Shown piece by piece: positions 6,081-6,764 of a DNA stretch of 6,764 bases. Under the pieces are notes generated by a model that saw only the letters and a program-made list of their open reading frames with translations, was not told the origin of the DNA and made no database searches. Within the stretch, counting starts at the first letter, position 1; every line of letters starts with the position of its first letter. Both the position numbers and the translations under genes were made by a program. Source of the DNA: Chloroflexota bacterium (GTDB lineage Bacteria; Chloroflexota; Limnocylindria; QHBO01); contig JAOUHE010000091.1 of assembly GCA_029865285.1 (NCBI GenBank), forward strand, positions 1 through 6,764, in the 5' to 3' direction.

Positions 6081-6670
6081 CGCGACCCGCCGGCGGTGAC
6101 ACGAGGCTGGAGCGGGTACTCGCCGAGCGGCTCGTAGCGTGGCGCCCCCGCGCTGAGGTGGCTGCGATACAGGACGAGGCGCTCGACCGCCAGGTGGCCG
6201 CTCGGCAGCTCGGCGCGCCACAGCGCATCGGGCAGCGGCAGGGCATGATCCCCACTCGCTCGGGCAAGCGTCAGGTGCGCCCGGAACGGAGCCGACAGAT
6301 CGACGCTCGCCGCCAGCCGCACCGCAACGGCCAGCTCAGCGAGGCGGCGGGATCGATCGGCCATGCCGTACCACAGGACGCGGACCTCCCTGCGCGAGGG
6401 GAACGCGCCGAGGCCCCCGGTGGGCACCGCAAACGGCGGGTGATTGGCGGCCACCGCGGTGAGGAGCTCCGCGAGGCGCGGTATCGCATCCACCTCGGTG
6501 GGACCCAGGAAGGCGAGGCTCACGTGCCAGCCCTCGGGTTCGGTCCAGCGCAGCGCATCGTGCGCGATCGGCAGCTTCGCCCGCAGTGTCTCCACCGTGG
6601 TGCGCAACTCGGTGCGCAGCTCGTCGCCGATCGGGACCCCGACAAAGCAACGCCAGGCCCGATCAGGCAT
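6077..6670 (-). CDS. thpR: RNA 2',3'-cyclic phosphodiesterase (2'-5' RNA ligase family)
   Basis: 197 residues, the normal length for this 2H phosphoesterase family. The two catalytic motifs are present: H49-V-S-L in RWTEPEGWHVSLAFLGP and H132-L-T-L in FRAHLTLAR. The opening RCFVGVPIGDEL (7-18) and the closing VERLVLYRSHLSAGAPRYEPLGEYPL are also characteristic. Characterised members hydrolyse 2',3'-cyclic phosphate ends of RNA to 2'-phosphate and can join 2'-5' tRNA half-molecules in vitro; the cellular role is unsettled. It is a cytosolic enzyme without signal or membrane segments. ATG 6670 is chosen because the conserved family N-terminus follows within six residues; an in-frame start at 6700 would add ten unconserved residues. 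The gene overlaps the upstream stop by 8 bp and the downstream LOG-family gene by 4 bp, so it lies in an operon. Confidence 0.94.
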   Translation of the reverse strand: MPDRAWRCFVGVPIGDELRTELRTTVETLRAKLPIAHDALRWTEPEGWHVSLAFLGPTEVDAIPRLAELLTAVAANHPPFAVPTGGLGAFPSRREVRVLWYGMADRSRRLAELAVAVRLAASVDLSAPFRAHLTLARASGDHALPLPDALWRAELPSGHLAVERLVLYRSHLSAGAPRYEPLGEYPLQPRVTAGGSR

Positions 6671-6764
6671 GGGAGGCCACCGCCAGCCGCTGATCAACAA
6701 TGGGAAGCAGTTCGGCCAGCGACCGGATCAACCGGGTCCCATCGGGCACATCCGAGGCGTTGAA
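6663..6764 (-). CDS. C-terminal fragment of an unidentified protein (runs off right edge)
   Basis: The last 33 residues before a TGA at 6663-6665, in the frame opened from the right edge. The fragment contains VPDGTRLIRSLAELLPIVDQ, an amphipathic helix, and ends AVASHA. It overlaps thpR by 8 bp in another frame, as expected for an operon neighbour. The clean overlap and coding-like composition support a real gene end. The fragment is too short to name a family. CinA and RecA, frequent thpR neighbours, were considered, but the residues do not resemble their known C-termini. Confidence 0.55.
   Translation of the reverse strand, partial: FNASDVPDGTRLIRSLAELLPIVDQRLAVASHA

Noticed and set aside
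6081..6221. Longer LOG-family protein starting at ATG 6221
   Set aside because: The extra 47 residues are Arg/Pro-rich, lie wholly inside thpR and have no family similarity. GTG 6080 overlaps the thpR stop and gives a normal length.
6047..6763. A 238-codon plus-strand open frame over thpR
   Set aside because: It overlaps thpR, whose HVSL and HLTL motifs are unambiguous. The frame itself has no recognisable motif.

Overview
This high-GC bacterial window holds seven or more protein genes on both strands. It fits a high-GC, sparsely characterised lineage of the Chloroflexota (Limnocylindria-like) or Actinobacteriota type. That placement is an inference from composition, gene content and apparent leaderless starts; there is no rRNA or taxonomic marker here. 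I see no tRNA, rRNA, CRISPR array, transposase or phage gene.

Left block (1-2285, minus strand): a COG4112-type NUDIX phosphohydrolase (2285-1701), then a full-length NfeD-type membrane serine protease (1685-312), then a conserved-looking protein of unknown function that starts at 325 and runs off the left edge. The three are tightly packed. The first two carry a TANNNT -10-like hexamer only 6-7 nt before their ATG, which suggests leaderless transcripts. The third has an SD sequence inside the end of nfeD.

Divergent intergenic region (2286-2512): about 227 bp with no convincing gene. It holds the putative NUDIX promoter, a cluster of CAAGGT half-sites in direct and inverted orientation, and two abutting perfect palindromes nearer the plus-strand operon. 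These are candidate regulatory sites.

Central block (2513-5525, plus strand): three genes joined by overlapping stop/start codons. Two are TadE-like pseudopilins with a canonical Gly|Gln...Glu(+5) prepilin cleavage motif. The third is a larger TadG-like protein with an N-terminal membrane anchor and a long glycine- and cysteine-rich region that looks like a beta-helix surface domain. All three should act outside the membrane, and their cysteine counts are 6, 4 and 18. No Tad ATPase, platform protein, secretin, prepilin peptidase or Flp pilin is visible in the window. Sampled lines here are less GC-rich than the flanks.

Right block (5544-6764, minus strand, convergent with the Tad operon): the C-terminus of an unidentified protein (stop at 6663), then ThpR, a 2H-phosphoesterase/RNA 2',3'-cyclic phosphodiesterase with both HxTx-type motifs, then a TIGR00725-type SLOG/LOG-family nucleotide-binding protein. 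All junctions overlap, so this looks like one transcription unit.

Most of the window is ordinary. The parts most worth a second look are the isolated disulfide-rich TadE/TadE/TadG cluster, the leaderless promoter pattern, and the half-site array in the divergent intergenic region.
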